From CALMEC01 sp963706315 (GTDB lineage Bacteria; Actinomycetota; Thermoleophilia; Miltoncostaeales; Miltoncostaeaceae), in the NCBI GenBank assembly GCA_963706315.1, contig CAVPMA010000013.1, positions 1 to 64,000 of the forward strand: a DNA stretch of 64,000 nt. Reading direction: 5' to 3'. Below are positions 42,995 through 51,885 of this stretch, piece by piece. The notes under the pieces were generated by a model. The model was not told the DNA's origin. It saw only the letters and a list, made by a program, of their open reading frames with translations, and did not search any database. The translations under genes were made by a program, and so were the position numbers. Each line of letters opens with the position of its first letter. Position 1 is the first letter of the stretch.

Positions 42995-43049
42995 CACCGG
43001 GGTATCCTGCCAGCAACGGGTCGGTCGGTGCCGATCCGCCGGTGGGCGG

Positions 43050-43634
43050 TCAGGACCATCCCAGCGACGCGGCGAGCCGGCGCGCGGCGCGTCCCCGGTG
43101 TGAGATCGCGCCTTTCTCGCGCGCGCTCATCTCCGCCATCGTGCGTCCGGCTGCGTCGTCGATCGGCGCGAACACCGGGTCGTAGCCGAACCCCCGCTCG
43201 CCGCGCGGCGCTCGGGTAATGAGCCCCGGGCAGCTGCCCTCGGCGACGTACACGTCGCCGTCGCCACCCAGGCCCACGAGCACCGTCGCAAAGCACGCAC
43301 GGCGGTCGTCGATTCCGTCGAGCTCCTCCAGGAGCCGCCGGCAGTTGTCCTCGTACGTCGCGTCGGGACCTGCGTACCGGCTCGAGAACACACCGGGCCG
43401 CCCACCGATCGCGTGGACGAACAGCCCGGAGTCGTCGGCGACGACGATGGTGTCGTCCGGCTGCGAGCGCCGGAGCTCCGCGGCCTTCAACCAGGCGTTC
43501 TGCAACAGGGTGCTGCCGGTCTCGTCGACGTCGAACCCCGCCGGCGCGGGCTGGACCTCCGCCCCGCTGATCAGCTCCGCGATCTCACGGACCTTGTCGA
43601 GGTTGGCGGTCGCCAGTGCGATCTTCACCGTCAT
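43050..43634 (-). CDS. rdgB: RdgB/HAM1 dITP/XTP pyrophosphatase
   Basis: This 194-aa enzyme removes non-canonical purine nucleoside triphosphates. Visible are IALATANLDKVREI, TIVVADDSGLFVHA, GVFSSRYAGPDATYEDN and GFGYDPVFAP. It overlaps the rph stop by 4 nt (ATGA), a common pairing in actinobacteria. Confidence 0.95.
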   Translation of the reverse strand: MTVKIALATANLDKVREIAELISGAEVQPAPAGFDVDETGSTLLQNAWLKAAELRRSQPDDTIVVADDSGLFVHAIGGRPGVFSSRYAGPDATYEDNCRRLLEELDGIDDRRACFATVLVGLGGDGDVYVAEGSCPGLITRAPRGERGFGYDPVFAPIDDAAGRTMAEMSAREKGAISHRGRAARRLAASLGWS

Positions 43635-44359
43635 CCCCCGCGCGCGGCGAGGCTTGCGCCGACCTGCGACCGGCGAAGCGACTCGATGCCCCCCTCGGCG
43701 AGGGTGAGCATCGCGTCCAGTTCGTCCCGCGCGAAGGTCTGCCCCTCGGCCGTGGCCTGCACCTCCACGATGCGCCCCGCACCCGTCATGACGACGTTCA
43801 TGTCGACCTCGGCGGTGGAGTCCTCCGTGTAGCACAGGTCAAGGAGGCACTCCTCGCCCACGATGCCGACGCTGACGGCCGCGACCGAGTCGCTGAGCGG
43901 CAGATCCTTCAGGACACCCGCGTCGACGAGCCCCCGAAGGGCGAGCTCCAGGGCGACGTACCCGCCGGTGATCCCGGCGCACCGGGTGCCGCCGTCAGCC
44001 TGGATGACATCGCAGTCGACCCACACCATCCGCTCGCCGAGGGCGGCGAGGTCGGTCACCGCCCGCAGCGACCGGCCGATCAGCCGCTGGATCTCCTGCG
44101 TGCGCCCGTCCACCTTGCCGCGGGTCGCGTCGCGTTGCCGGCGCTCCCCCGTGGAGCCGGGCAGCATGCCGTACTCGGCGCTCACCCACCCCCGCCCCTT
44201 GCCCCGCAGCCACGGTGGAACGGACTCCTCGACCATCGCCGTGCAGATCAGGCGCGTGCGCCCCGCGCTGATGAGGACACTCCCGTGAGCGCTCTCGATA
44301 TACCCCGGGACGATCTCGAGCGGCCGGAGATCTCCGGCTTGTCGTCCGTCGGCGCGCAT
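43631..44359 (-). CDS. rph: RNase PH
   Basis: This 242-aa phosphorolytic exonuclease trims tRNA 3' ends. Its family signatures include ADGRQAGDLRPLEI, AHGSVLISAGRTRLICTA, GRGWVSAEYGMLPGST and RTQEIQRLIGRSLRA. TATCCT lies 7 nt before the ATG. It is divergent from the iron transporter. Confidence 0.95.
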   Translation of the reverse strand: MRADGRQAGDLRPLEIVPGYIESAHGSVLISAGRTRLICTAMVEESVPPWLRGKGRGWVSAEYGMLPGSTGERRQRDATRGKVDGRTQEIQRLIGRSLRAVTDLAALGERMVWVDCDVIQADGGTRCAGITGGYVALELALRGLVDAGVLKDLPLSDSVAAVSVGIVGEECLLDLCYTEDSTAEVDMNVVMTGAGRIVEVQATAEGQTFARDELDAMLTLAEGGIESLRRSQVGASLAARGG

Positions 44360-44366
44360 CGGCGGG

Positions 44367-44372
44367 AGGATA
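44367..44372 (-). promoter_or_regulatory. Candidate -10 (TATCCT), leaderless rph
   Basis: TATCCT lies 7 nt before the start at 44359 on the reverse strand. Confidence 0.45.
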
Positions 44373-44462
44373 GTGGCCGGCCCCGGACGACCCACCGCTG
44401 CGTGGCGCGGATCGAGGATGGCTGGCCTCCCAGGCAAACTGGAGTGGGCCGAGCGCGCGCTG

Positions 44463-44481
44463 TAAGGTTGCCCTCACCTTT
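44463..44481 (+). promoter_or_regulatory. IdeR/DtxR-like iron box
   Basis: TAAGGTTGCCCTCACCTTT matches the TTAGGTTAGCCTAACCTAA consensus at 13 of 19 positions, with perfect AAGGT/ACCTT arms. It lies 19 nt before the iron-transporter start, so iron-replete repression is likely. Confidence 0.65.
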
Positions 44482-44500
44482 CTTCGACGAGAGGCTGGAC

Positions 44501-45514
44501 ATGCGGAGACGAGCGTGCGTGGCGATCGCCGCGATCATGGTGATCGCGGCGGCGATGGGACTGGCGGCGTGCGGCGGCGGAGACGGCGACGCGCTGATCG
44601 TCTACAACGCGCAGCACGAGGACCTGATGAAGGACATGACCGGCGCGTTCACCGCCGAAACCGGGATCCAGGTGAAGCTGCGATCCGGAGAGGATTTCGA
44701 GCTCGCCAACCAGCTCGTGGAGGAGGGCTCGGGGTCGCCCGCCGACGTCTTCGTGACCGAGAACTCGCCCGCGATGACCCTCGTCGACGGCAACGGCGGG
44801 TTCGCGAAGCTGGACGCCGCGACGCTTGCCCAGGTCCCGTCGCGCTTCGCCCCCTCCGACGGGGACTGGACCGGGTTCGCCGCCCGCTCGACGGTCCTCG
44901 TGTACGACACGCGGAAGCTCTCGCAGGGCGACCTCCCCGCGTCGATCATGGATCTGGCTGATCCGAAGTGGAAGGGCAAGATCGGGATCGCCGCCGCGGG
45001 CGCGGACTTCCAGGCGATCGTCAGCGCCGTCGTCGCCGTCGAGGGGGAGGAAGCCGCGTCGCAGTGGCTCGAGGGCCTCAAGGCGAACGCCAAGATCTAC
45101 CAGAACAACGTGGCGGTCATGAAGGCCGCGAACGACGGCGAGATCGAGGCCGGGGTCATGTACCACTACTACTGGTACAAGGACCAGGCGGAGTCGGGCG
45201 GCAACAGCGCCAACACGGCGCTGCACTTCTTTGGCGGCAAGGACGCCGGCGCGTTCCTGAGCGTCTCGGGCGCGGGGGTGCTGAAGTCGAGCGGGAGGCA
45301 GGCGGAGGCACAGCAGTTCGTGCGGTTCCTGTCCGGCAAGGGCGGGCAGCAGGTGCTCGCCGACAGCCAGGCGTTCGAGTACGCCGTCGGCAAGGGCGCG
45401 GCATCGAACCCCAAGCTCAAGCCGATCGCCGAGCTCGACCCGCCGGACGTCGACATCGCCACGCTCAACGGACCTCGCGTCGTCGAGCTCATGCGGCAGG
45501 CGGGCCTGCTCTGA
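44501..45514 (+). CDS. Ferric-iron ABC transporter binding lipoprotein (FbpA/FutA-like)
   Basis: This 337-aa protein has a lipoprotein signal (lipobox MGLAAC, cysteine near 24) and a periplasmic-binding fold: ALIVYNAQHEDLMKDMTGAF, ADVFVTENSPAM, DPKWKGKIGIA, GVMYHYYWYKDQ with paired tyrosines that can bind Fe(III), and FFGGKDAGAF. An IdeR-like box is upstream. It delivers ferric iron to the permease. Confidence 0.9.
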   Translation: MRRRACVAIAAIMVIAAAMGLAACGGGDGDALIVYNAQHEDLMKDMTGAFTAETGIQVKLRSGEDFELANQLVEEGSGSPADVFVTENSPAMTLVDGNGGFAKLDAATLAQVPSRFAPSDGDWTGFAARSTVLVYDTRKLSQGDLPASIMDLADPKWKGKIGIAAAGADFQAIVSAVVAVEGEEAASQWLEGLKANAKIYQNNVAVMKAANDGEIEAGVMYHYYWYKDQAESGGNSANTALHFFGGKDAGAFLSVSGAGVLKSSGRQAEAQQFVRFLSGKGGQQVLADSQAFEYAVGKGAASNPKLKPIAELDPPDVDIATLNGPRVVELMRQAGLL

Positions 45515-47079
45515 GCACCCGCACCGGGGCGGCGACGGGGCGGCTCCCACGCCGGCTGAGGCCGGCGCAGCCGCCCCTGCTCCTCGTGAGCGCGGGGCTC
45601 GTCACGCTCCTCGCGATCATCCCGCTGATCTTCGTCATCGTGTACACGATCGACATCGGGTGGCGCGAGGCCTGGGACCTCATCGTCAGGCCACGCGTGG
45701 GCGAGCTGCTCACGAACACGGCGAGCCTCACCGCCGGGGGCGTCGCGCTCAGCGCGGTGATCGGCACCGGCGCGGCGTGGCTGGTGGAACGCACGAGCCT
45801 TCCGGGCCGGCGCGCATGGAACGTCCTGCTCGTCGCCCCGCTCGCGATCCCCGCCTTCGTCAACAGCTATGGCTGGGTGTCGTTGACGCCGTCGGTGCAG
45901 GGGTATACCGGCGCACTGCTCATCGTCACCCTCTCGTACTTCCCGCTGGTCTACCTCCCCGTCGCGGCCATGCTCCGCGGCCTCGACCCGGCGCTCGAGG
46001 AGACCGCGCAGAGCCTCGGCCACGGGCCGTGGCGGACGTTCCGCCGGGTCGTGCTGCCGCAGCTGCGCCCCGCGATCCTCGGCGGGTCGCTGCTCGTGGG
46101 GCTGCACCTGCTCGCCGAGTTCGGGGCGCTCCAGATGCTGCGCTTCCCGACGTTCACCACCGCGATCTACGACCAGTACCGCTCGTCGTTCAACGGGCCC
46201 GCGGCGAACATGCTGGCGAGCGTGCTCGTGCTGTGCTGCCTCGCCCTCCTGATGCTCGAGCTCCGCCTGCGCGGACGCCATCGCTACGCGCGGGTCGGCG
46301 GCGGCGCCGCCCGCATGCCGGTCAGGATCCGGCTCGGCAGGCTGACCGCGCCGGCGCTCCTCGCCGTCGCCGGCCTGGTGGTCTTGGCGCTGGGCGTGCC
46401 GCTGGGGAGCCTGGTGCACTGGCTTTCGGTCGGCTCGTCGACGGCCTTCCCCGTCGGCCAACTGCTGAGCGCGGCCGGCACGACGCTCGGGCTGGCAGCA
46501 CTCGCCGCGGTCGTGACGACGGTGCTGGCGCTGCCGGTGGCTTGGCTCAGCGTCCGCCACCGCAGCACGGCGAGCACGACATTGGAGCGCGCGACCTACT
46601 TCGGCAACGCCCTGCCCGGCATCGTGGTCGCGCTCTCGCTGGTGACCGTGTCGATCCACTACGCCCGGCCCGTCTACCAGACGACCACCCTGCTGATCGC
46701 CGCGTACGTCATCCTGTTCCTGCCGCGGGCGATGGTCAACGTCCGAGCGGCGATGTCCCAGGCTCCCCCGGTACTCGACGAGGTCGCCCACGGACTCGGG
46801 AACGGCCCGCTCGCGACCCTCCGCCGCGTCACCCTGCCGCTGATCGCCCCCGGCCTCGGCGCCGGAGCGGCGCTGGTCTTCCTGGCGGTGGTCACCGAGC
46901 TCACGGCCACGCTGCTCCTCGCCCCGATCGGCACGGACACCCTTGCAACGAGGTTCTGGAGCGAGAGCAGCACCCTCGCATTCGGAGCGGCGGCGCCGTA
47001 CGCGGCGCTCATGGTGCTGCTGTCGGCGCCCGCGACGTTCGCGCTGACCCGCGAGTTGCGAAGATGGACGTCCGCATGA
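45511..47079 (+). CDS. Iron ABC transporter permease (fused double domain), probable CTG start
   Basis: This 522-aa protein has two copies of the inner-membrane ABC permease domain, each with an EAA loop: EETAQSLGHGPWRTFRRV and DEVAHGLGNGPLATLRRV. This double form is typical for FbpB-type ferric permeases. The frame has no ATG near the upstream stop; CTG 45511 overlaps it as CTGA and gives a normal basic N-terminus before the first helix. GTG at 45586 is the next option and would cut close to the helix. Confidence 0.9.
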   Translation: MSTRTGAATGRLPRRLRPAQPPLLLVSAGLVTLLAIIPLIFVIVYTIDIGWREAWDLIVRPRVGELLTNTASLTAGGVALSAVIGTGAAWLVERTSLPGRRAWNVLLVAPLAIPAFVNSYGWVSLTPSVQGYTGALLIVTLSYFPLVYLPVAAMLRGLDPALEETAQSLGHGPWRTFRRVVLPQLRPAILGGSLLVGLHLLAEFGALQMLRFPTFTTAIYDQYRSSFNGPAANMLASVLVLCCLALLMLELRLRGRHRYARVGGGAARMPVRIRLGRLTAPALLAVAGLVVLALGVPLGSLVHWLSVGSSTAFPVGQLLSAAGTTLGLAALAAVVTTVLALPVAWLSVRHRSTASTTLERATYFGNALPGIVVALSLVTVSIHYARPVYQTTTLLIAAYVILFLPRAMVNVRAAMSQAPPVLDEVAHGLGNGPLATLRRVTLPLIAPGLGAGAALVFLAVVTELTATLLLAPIGTDTLATRFWSESSTLAFGAAAPYAALMVLLSAPATFALTRELRRWTSA

Positions 47080-48230
47080 TCGCGCTGACCATCACGGGGG
47101 TGACCAAGGGCTTCGGCGCGACGCCCGTTCTGCGTGGCATCGATCTCGAAGTCCCGGCGCAGAGCCTCACCGCGATCCTCGGCCCCTCCGGCTGCGGCAA
47201 GACCACCCTGCTGCGGCTCGTCGCGGGATTCGCCGATCCCGACGACGGCGTTATCGCGTTCGACGGTGAGCCCGTGTTCGAGCCGGGCCGCTCCACCCCG
47301 CCCCAGCGGCGGCGGGTCGGGTACGTGCCGCAGGAGGGTGCGCTCTTCCCCCACCTCGACGTCGACGCGAACATCACGTTCGGGCTGCCGCGCGCGGCCC
47401 GGCGGTCGCGCGACCGGGTCGACGAGCTCCTCGCGCTCGTCGACCTGGATCACGGCGTGCGGCGGCGTTACCCGCACGAGCTCTCCGGCGGCCAGCAGCA
47501 GCGGGTCGCGCTGGCGCGCGCGCTGGCGCCGCGACCCTCGATCGTGCTGCTCGACGAGCCGTTCGCCTCGCTCGACGCGGGGCTGCGCGAGGGGACGGGG
47601 CGGGCGGTCGCACAGGCGCTGCGTGCCGCCGGCGCGACCGGCGTGCTCGTCACGCACGACCAGGGCGAGGCCCTGTCGCTCGCCGACCAGGTCGCCGTCA
47701 TGCGGGAGGGGCGCCTGGCACAGATCGGCGCTCCCGACGACGTCTACGCATCGCCGGTCGACACCGGCGTCGCGGAATTCGTCGGCGCTGCCGTCGTCCT
47801 CCCGGCCGTCGTCCGGGGCGGGCTCGCCGACTGCGTGCTCGGGACCATCCAGGTGAAGCAGGGCTCGGCTCAGGGCGCGGTGCAGGCCCTGATCCGCCCG
47901 GAGCAGGTGGAGCTGCGGGCCGATGGGTCGCTGGGCGGGGTCCCCGCGCGTGTCGTGGAGGTCAGCTACTTCGGCCACGACGCCGCCGTGCGGCTCGAGC
48001 TGCTGGCGGCCACGCCCGCCGCGCAGCAGATCGTCGCGAGGGTGATGGGCGGCGACACCCCCGCCCCGGGATCCGTGGTTCACCTCGCGGTTCGCGGCTG
48101 CGTTCCCGTGTACGAGCACGAGGCGGCCGCACCGGCCCCACAGGTCGAGCCCGTGCCCGTGCGCGATCCGGTGCGAAGCCCGCTGCAGGGCATCCCGCAT
48201 CCGCAGGAACGCCCGGCGACCGGCGCCTGA
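47076..48230 (+). CDS. Iron ABC transporter ATPase (FbpC-like)
   Basis: This 384-aa ATPase has Walker A GPSGCGKTTL, the signature LSGGQQQRVA, Walker B SIVLLDEPFASLD, a switch histidine in LVTHDQGEAL and a C-terminal TOBE domain. It powers the ferric permease. ATG 47076 overlaps the permease stop as ATGA. A hairpin follows the gene. Confidence 0.93.
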   Translation: MIALTITGVTKGFGATPVLRGIDLEVPAQSLTAILGPSGCGKTTLLRLVAGFADPDDGVIAFDGEPVFEPGRSTPPQRRRVGYVPQEGALFPHLDVDANITFGLPRAARRSRDRVDELLALVDLDHGVRRRYPHELSGGQQQRVALARALAPRPSIVLLDEPFASLDAGLREGTGRAVAQALRAAGATGVLVTHDQGEALSLADQVAVMREGRLAQIGAPDDVYASPVDTGVAEFVGAAVVLPAVVRGGLADCVLGTIQVKQGSAQGAVQALIRPEQVELRADGSLGGVPARVVEVSYFGHDAAVRLELLAATPAAQQIVARVMGGDTPAPGSVVHLAVRGCVPVYEHEAAAPAPQVEPVPVRDPVRSPLQGIPHPQERPATGA

Positions 48231-48236
48231 GCCACT

Positions 48237-48258
48237 CCGGCCGTGCCGGCGCGGCCGG
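48237..48258 (+). terminator. Terminator-like hairpin after iron transporter
   Basis: CCGGCCG and CGGCCGG (7 bp) flank an 8-nt loop. There is no T-run. Confidence 0.45.
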
Positions 48259-48269
48259 GATGCGACGGG

Positions 48270-48275
48270 TACTCT
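48270..48275 (+). promoter_or_regulatory. Candidate -10 (TACTCT), leaderless sirtuin gene
   Basis: TACTCT lies 7 nt before the ATG at 48283. Confidence 0.45.
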
Positions 48276-48282
48276 CGACGCG

Positions 48283-49065
48283 ATGCGCGAGATGGTGGAC
48301 GAACTGGCCCGGCTGCTTTCGGCGTCCCGGCACGCCGTGGTGCTGACCGGCGCCGGGATCTCCACCGAGAGCGGCGTCCCCGACTTCCGGTCGGCGGGCG
48401 GGCTGTGGGAGCGGTACGACCCGATGGAGGTCGCGTCCATGGAAACCTTCGTGCGCGAGCCCGCGCGGTTCTGGGAGTTTCACCGGCCGCGGTTCGACAT
48501 GGTCGCGGCCGTCGAGCCGAACCCGGCGCACCTCGCCGTCGCCGAGCTCCAGCGACGTGGCGTGGTGAAGGCGCTGATCACCCAGAACATCGACGGCCTG
48601 CATCGCCGCGCGGGGAGTCCGGAGGCGATCGAGGTTCACGGGTCGCTCGGCTCCGGCCGGTGCCTGCGATGCGACGTTCGTATCGACGTCGACGAGCTCC
48701 TCGCCCTGGCCGACGCCGCGGATGACGGCGTGCCGCGGTGCGACTGCGGCTTCCAGCTGAAGAGCGACGTCGTGCTCTTCGGCGAGATGCTGCCGGGGGA
48801 GCAGATCGACGCCGCCTTCGAGCACGCCGGGAAGGCGGACGTGATGCTCGTAATCGGCTCGTCGCTGCTGGTCGCCCCGGTGAGCAACCTGCCCGGGTTC
48901 GTCCTGGCCAATCGCGGGAGCCTGGCGATCCTGACGGAGGGCGAGACCCCGTACGACGCTCGCGCCGCCGTTCGGCTCCACACCAAGGCGGCCGAGACGA
49001 TGCCCGCCGTCGTGGCGGCGCTCGACACCATGGACGGGGACTCGGTCCGGTCTGGGATAGCCTGA
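48283..49065 (+). CDS. Sir2-family NAD-dependent protein deacylase
   Basis: This 260-aa sirtuin removes acyl groups from protein lysines. It has the NAD pocket VVLTGAGISTESGVPDFRS, the catalytic TQNIDGLHRRAGS with EVHGS, four zinc cysteines (CLRC and CDC), and VIGSSLLVAPVSNLPG. The ATG follows a TACTCT element; there is no ribosome site. Confidence 0.94.
   Translation: MREMVDELARLLSASRHAVVLTGAGISTESGVPDFRSAGGLWERYDPMEVASMETFVREPARFWEFHRPRFDMVAAVEPNPAHLAVAELQRRGVVKALITQNIDGLHRRAGSPEAIEVHGSLGSGRCLRCDVRIDVDELLALADAADDGVPRCDCGFQLKSDVVLFGEMLPGEQIDAAFEHAGKADVMLVIGSSLLVAPVSNLPGFVLANRGSLAILTEGETPYDARAAVRLHTKAAETMPAVVAALDTMDGDSVRSGIA
49058..49063 (+). promoter_or_regulatory. Candidate -10 (TAGCCT), leaderless asparaginase gene
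   Basis: TAGCCT overlaps the end of the sirtuin gene and lies 8 nt before the GTG at 49072. Confidence 0.4.
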
Positions 49066-49071
49066 TCCATC

Positions 49072-50064
49072 GTGCATCCCGCACAACACCGTCCGCGGCT
49101 GGCAATCATCCAGACTGGCGGCACCATCGGCAGCCGCCCCGACGAGCACGGCAATCTCCGGCCCGACAAGCGGCTCCTGACGGACCGCATCTCCGACCTG
49201 TCGACGTTCGAGACGGAGGTCCATCAGCCGTTCACCCTGCCCAGCCCGCACATCACGCCGGCGCACATGCACCGCCTGCGGGAGCTGATCCACGAGGTTG
49301 CGCCTCGGGTCAACGGCATCGTCGTGACCCATGGCACCGACACCCTGGAGGAGACGGCGTTCTACCTTCACCTGACGGTTCAGACCGACCGCCCGGTGAT
49401 CGTGACCGGCAGCATGCGCCACTCGCGCGAGCCGAGCTGGGACGGCCCGTTCAACGTATGGGCGGCAGCGCACGTGGCGATGCACCCGTTCTCGATCGGG
49501 CGGGGCGCGCTCGTGGTGTTCGGCGGGGACATCTTCGATGCCCGAACCGTGACGAAGGTGCACACCACCGCGCTCGAGGCCTTCGGTGGCTATCCCGGCC
49601 CGATCGGCCGGATCGACACCCTGGAGGGGGCGCCGTCGCTGCGCTACTTCGCCCGTCCCGAGCAGCGCTACCCGCTCAACCCGCCGGACGCCACCGCGCA
49701 CGTGGAGATCCTGACGGCGTACGCCGGCTGGAACGGCGAGGGGGTCGCCGAGGCGCTCGAGCGGGCCGATGGCGTTGTGATCGCCGCGCTCGGCGTCGGG
49801 AACCTGCCCCCCGACGTCGTGCCGGTGATCGCGACGACCGACAAGCCGGTGGTCATCGCCACCCGCACGGACATCGGGCCCATCCTTCCCATCTACGGCT
49901 ATGACGGCGGCGGGAAGACGCTGGCGGCGGCGGGGGCGATCCCGGCGTCGTTCCTCAACGCGTTCAAGGCACGGATCAAGCTCATCGTGCTCCTCTCGCT
50001 CGGCTACGACCGCGACCGGGTGGCGGCCGCCTTCACCGCCGAGCGCTCCGCGTCCGCGCCCTGA
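49072..50064 (+). CDS. L-asparaginase family (type I/II)
   Basis: This 330-aa protein has both threonine motifs of the asparaginase/glutaminase family: AIIQTGGTIGS and VVTHGTDTLEETAF. The C-terminal part (GYDGGGKTLAAAGAIPASF) matches cytoplasmic type I enzymes more than secreted ones, and there is no signal peptide. It converts asparagine to aspartate. Confidence 0.9.
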   Translation: MHPAQHRPRLAIIQTGGTIGSRPDEHGNLRPDKRLLTDRISDLSTFETEVHQPFTLPSPHITPAHMHRLRELIHEVAPRVNGIVVTHGTDTLEETAFYLHLTVQTDRPVIVTGSMRHSREPSWDGPFNVWAAAHVAMHPFSIGRGALVVFGGDIFDARTVTKVHTTALEAFGGYPGPIGRIDTLEGAPSLRYFARPEQRYPLNPPDATAHVEILTAYAGWNGEGVAEALERADGVVIAALGVGNLPPDVVPVIATTDKPVVIATRTDIGPILPIYGYDGGGKTLAAAGAIPASFLNAFKARIKLIVLLSLGYDRDRVAAAFTAERSASAP

Positions 50065-50072
50065 GGGGCGCG

Positions 50073-50876
50073 TCAGAGATTCGCCAGCCGCGCGACGAGA
50101 TCGCGCTCGGCCCGCCCGAACCAGGGCCCGACGCCGGCGGCGGCGTTCTCGCTCATGCGGCCCGGTCGCGACGTGGCCGGGATGACGGCGGTGACCCGCG
50201 GATCCGAGAGCGCCCAGCGGATCAGCGCCTGGGCCCAGGTGCGCACGCCGTAGGACGCGAGGGGCTCGAGATCCTTCGGCGCCGGCGCCCGGTCGATCAG
50301 CCCGCCTCCCCCGAACGGCCGCATCACGATCACGCCGATCCCGAGCTCCTGCGCCAGCGGCAGGATCTCCCGCTCGACGTCACGCTCGTGCGGGTTGTAG
50401 GGGACCTGGACCATCCCGATGCGTCCGGTCCGCATCACGCGCGCGAGCTCCGTGAACGATCCGGGTGAGTAATGGGTGGCGCCGACGACGTCGACGCGCC
50501 CCTTGTCGCGCAGCGCTTCGAGCAGCGGGAGGTGCTCCCGCCACGCGACCAGGTTGTGCACCTGGTAGCACTCCACGCGCCCGTACCAGGCCAGGGCCCG
50601 CTTGATCTGCCGACGCCCGAGCGCCGCGTCGGGCGTCCAGACCTTGGTCGCCACGAAGGCTTCGGCCCTGCGCCCGTCGAGCGCCTCCGCGAGCACGCGC
50701 TCGGCCTCGCCGTACATGGGCGAGCTGTCGATGACGCGGCATCCCGCGTCGAGCGCCTCTCGCACCACGGCGTGGCGGTCGAGCTCCGCCGGCCCGCGCA
50801 CGTCGAGGGTCCGCCATGTCCCCATGCCGACGACCGGCACCCGCGGGCCACCCACCCCGAGCTCGCGCTGCTCCAT
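50073..50876 (-). CDS. Aldo/keto reductase
   Basis: This 267-aa AKR has VGMGTWRTLDV, VIDSSPMYGEAERVL, a reactive lysine in VATKVWTPDA and a C-terminal ALIRWALSDPRVTAVIPATS. The catalytic tetrad Asp-Tyr-Lys and His (YQVHNLVAW region) is visible. It reduces carbonyls with NADPH. TACCGT lies 8 nt before the ATG. Confidence 0.88.
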   Translation of the reverse strand: MEQRELGVGGPRVPVVGMGTWRTLDVRGPAELDRHAVVREALDAGCRVIDSSPMYGEAERVLAEALDGRRAEAFVATKVWTPDAALGRRQIKRALAWYGRVECYQVHNLVAWREHLPLLEALRDKGRVDVVGATHYSPGSFTELARVMRTGRIGMVQVPYNPHERDVEREILPLAQELGIGVIVMRPFGGGGLIDRAPAPKDLEPLASYGVRTWAQALIRWALSDPRVTAVIPATSRPGRMSENAAAGVGPWFGRAERDLVARLANL

Positions 50877-50919
50877 GGCACGCGACGGTACCAGTGCGCG
50901 TGGCACGCCGTGCCCGGCG

Positions 50920-51885
50920 TCAAACGATCACGTCGGCAATCCAGGCATCGCATCGCGCGATGACCTCCGGCTCGCAGCCGCGGAACACGTGGTTCGCTCC
51001 GGCGACGACCTCGTGTCGAAGATCGGGCACGCCGACGCCGCGCGCGATGCGCTCGAGCTCGCGACCGTCGGACGGCGGGACGATGAGGTCGTCGCCGGCC
51101 TGGATCAGGGAGACCGGCACGTCCACGTGGACGAGGCGCTCCGCGGAGACCGCATGCGCGGCCTCGGGGCCGCGAGAGAACCACCAGGTGCGGTAGGTGT
51201 AGATCTCGGCGTCCGCCGGGTTGGTCGTCGGGCCGAGCGCCCGCTCGACGATGAAGATCTCGTCGGCGGCGTCGTCGTCATCGGGGTCGTCGCCGAGCAT
51301 CGCGCGTGCTCGCTCGGCGACGGTGTCGTAGTCCGGGTCGGCGCCGAAGCGCGACCACCGCCGGCGGAGGGCGGCGGGCAGGGACAGCGGGTGCGCGAGC
51401 GTACACAGTCCGGCCACGTCCTCAGGGCGGCGGAGCGCCTGGTAGTGGGTCACCATCGTCGCACCGAGGCTGTACCCGAGGAGCACGATCTTGCGATGAC
51501 CCATTCGCCGCGCGAGCGCGACCCACCCGTCCAGGTCGAGCGGCGTCCGGTGCAGGAGGCCCCCGCCGAAGAACAGGCCGTAGTTCGCCATGCGCGTGTT
51601 GACGGTCAGGACGGTGTACCCCGCCTGGGCGAGGCCGAAGGCGACCCGGCGGGGCACGCCGCTGATGTAGTTGCCCACGGTCCCGTGCACCACGATGGCG
51701 CAGACCCGGCGGCGGGCCCGGTCGCCGCCTCGCGGCGTCATCGCCAGGCCGTCCCAGGTGTGCCCGTCGACCGTCTGGGCGGTCACCGGATCGATCTCGA
51801 GCGGAAGCCGGTCGGAGGCGTCCAGGCGGCGCCGGATTCGCTGCGCGTGCTGGGCATGGCGGTGCGGCATCGGCGAGCGCGCCAT
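50920..51885 (-). CDS. Alpha/beta hydrolase, paralogue A
   Basis: This 321-aa alpha/beta hydrolase has the nucleophile elbow LLGYSLGATMVTHY, an aspartate in QAGDDLIVPPSDG and a histidine in VAGANHVFRG. It shares IYTYRTWWFSRGPEA with its upstream neighbour, which has IYTWRTWWATRGPNA, so the two are tandem paralogues. The ATG overlaps the neighbour's stop as ATGA. Substrate unknown. Confidence 0.82.
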   Translation of the reverse strand: MARSPMPHRHAQHAQRIRRRLDASDRLPLEIDPVTAQTVDGHTWDGLAMTPRGGDRARRRVCAIVVHGTVGNYISGVPRRVAFGLAQAGYTVLTVNTRMANYGLFFGGGLLHRTPLDLDGWVALARRMGHRKIVLLGYSLGATMVTHYQALRRPEDVAGLCTLAHPLSLPAALRRRWSRFGADPDYDTVAERARAMLGDDPDDDDAADEIFIVERALGPTTNPADAEIYTYRTWWFSRGPEAAHAVSAERLVHVDVPVSLIQAGDDLIVPPSDGRELERIARGVGVPDLRHEVVAGANHVFRGCEPEVIARCDAWIADVIV

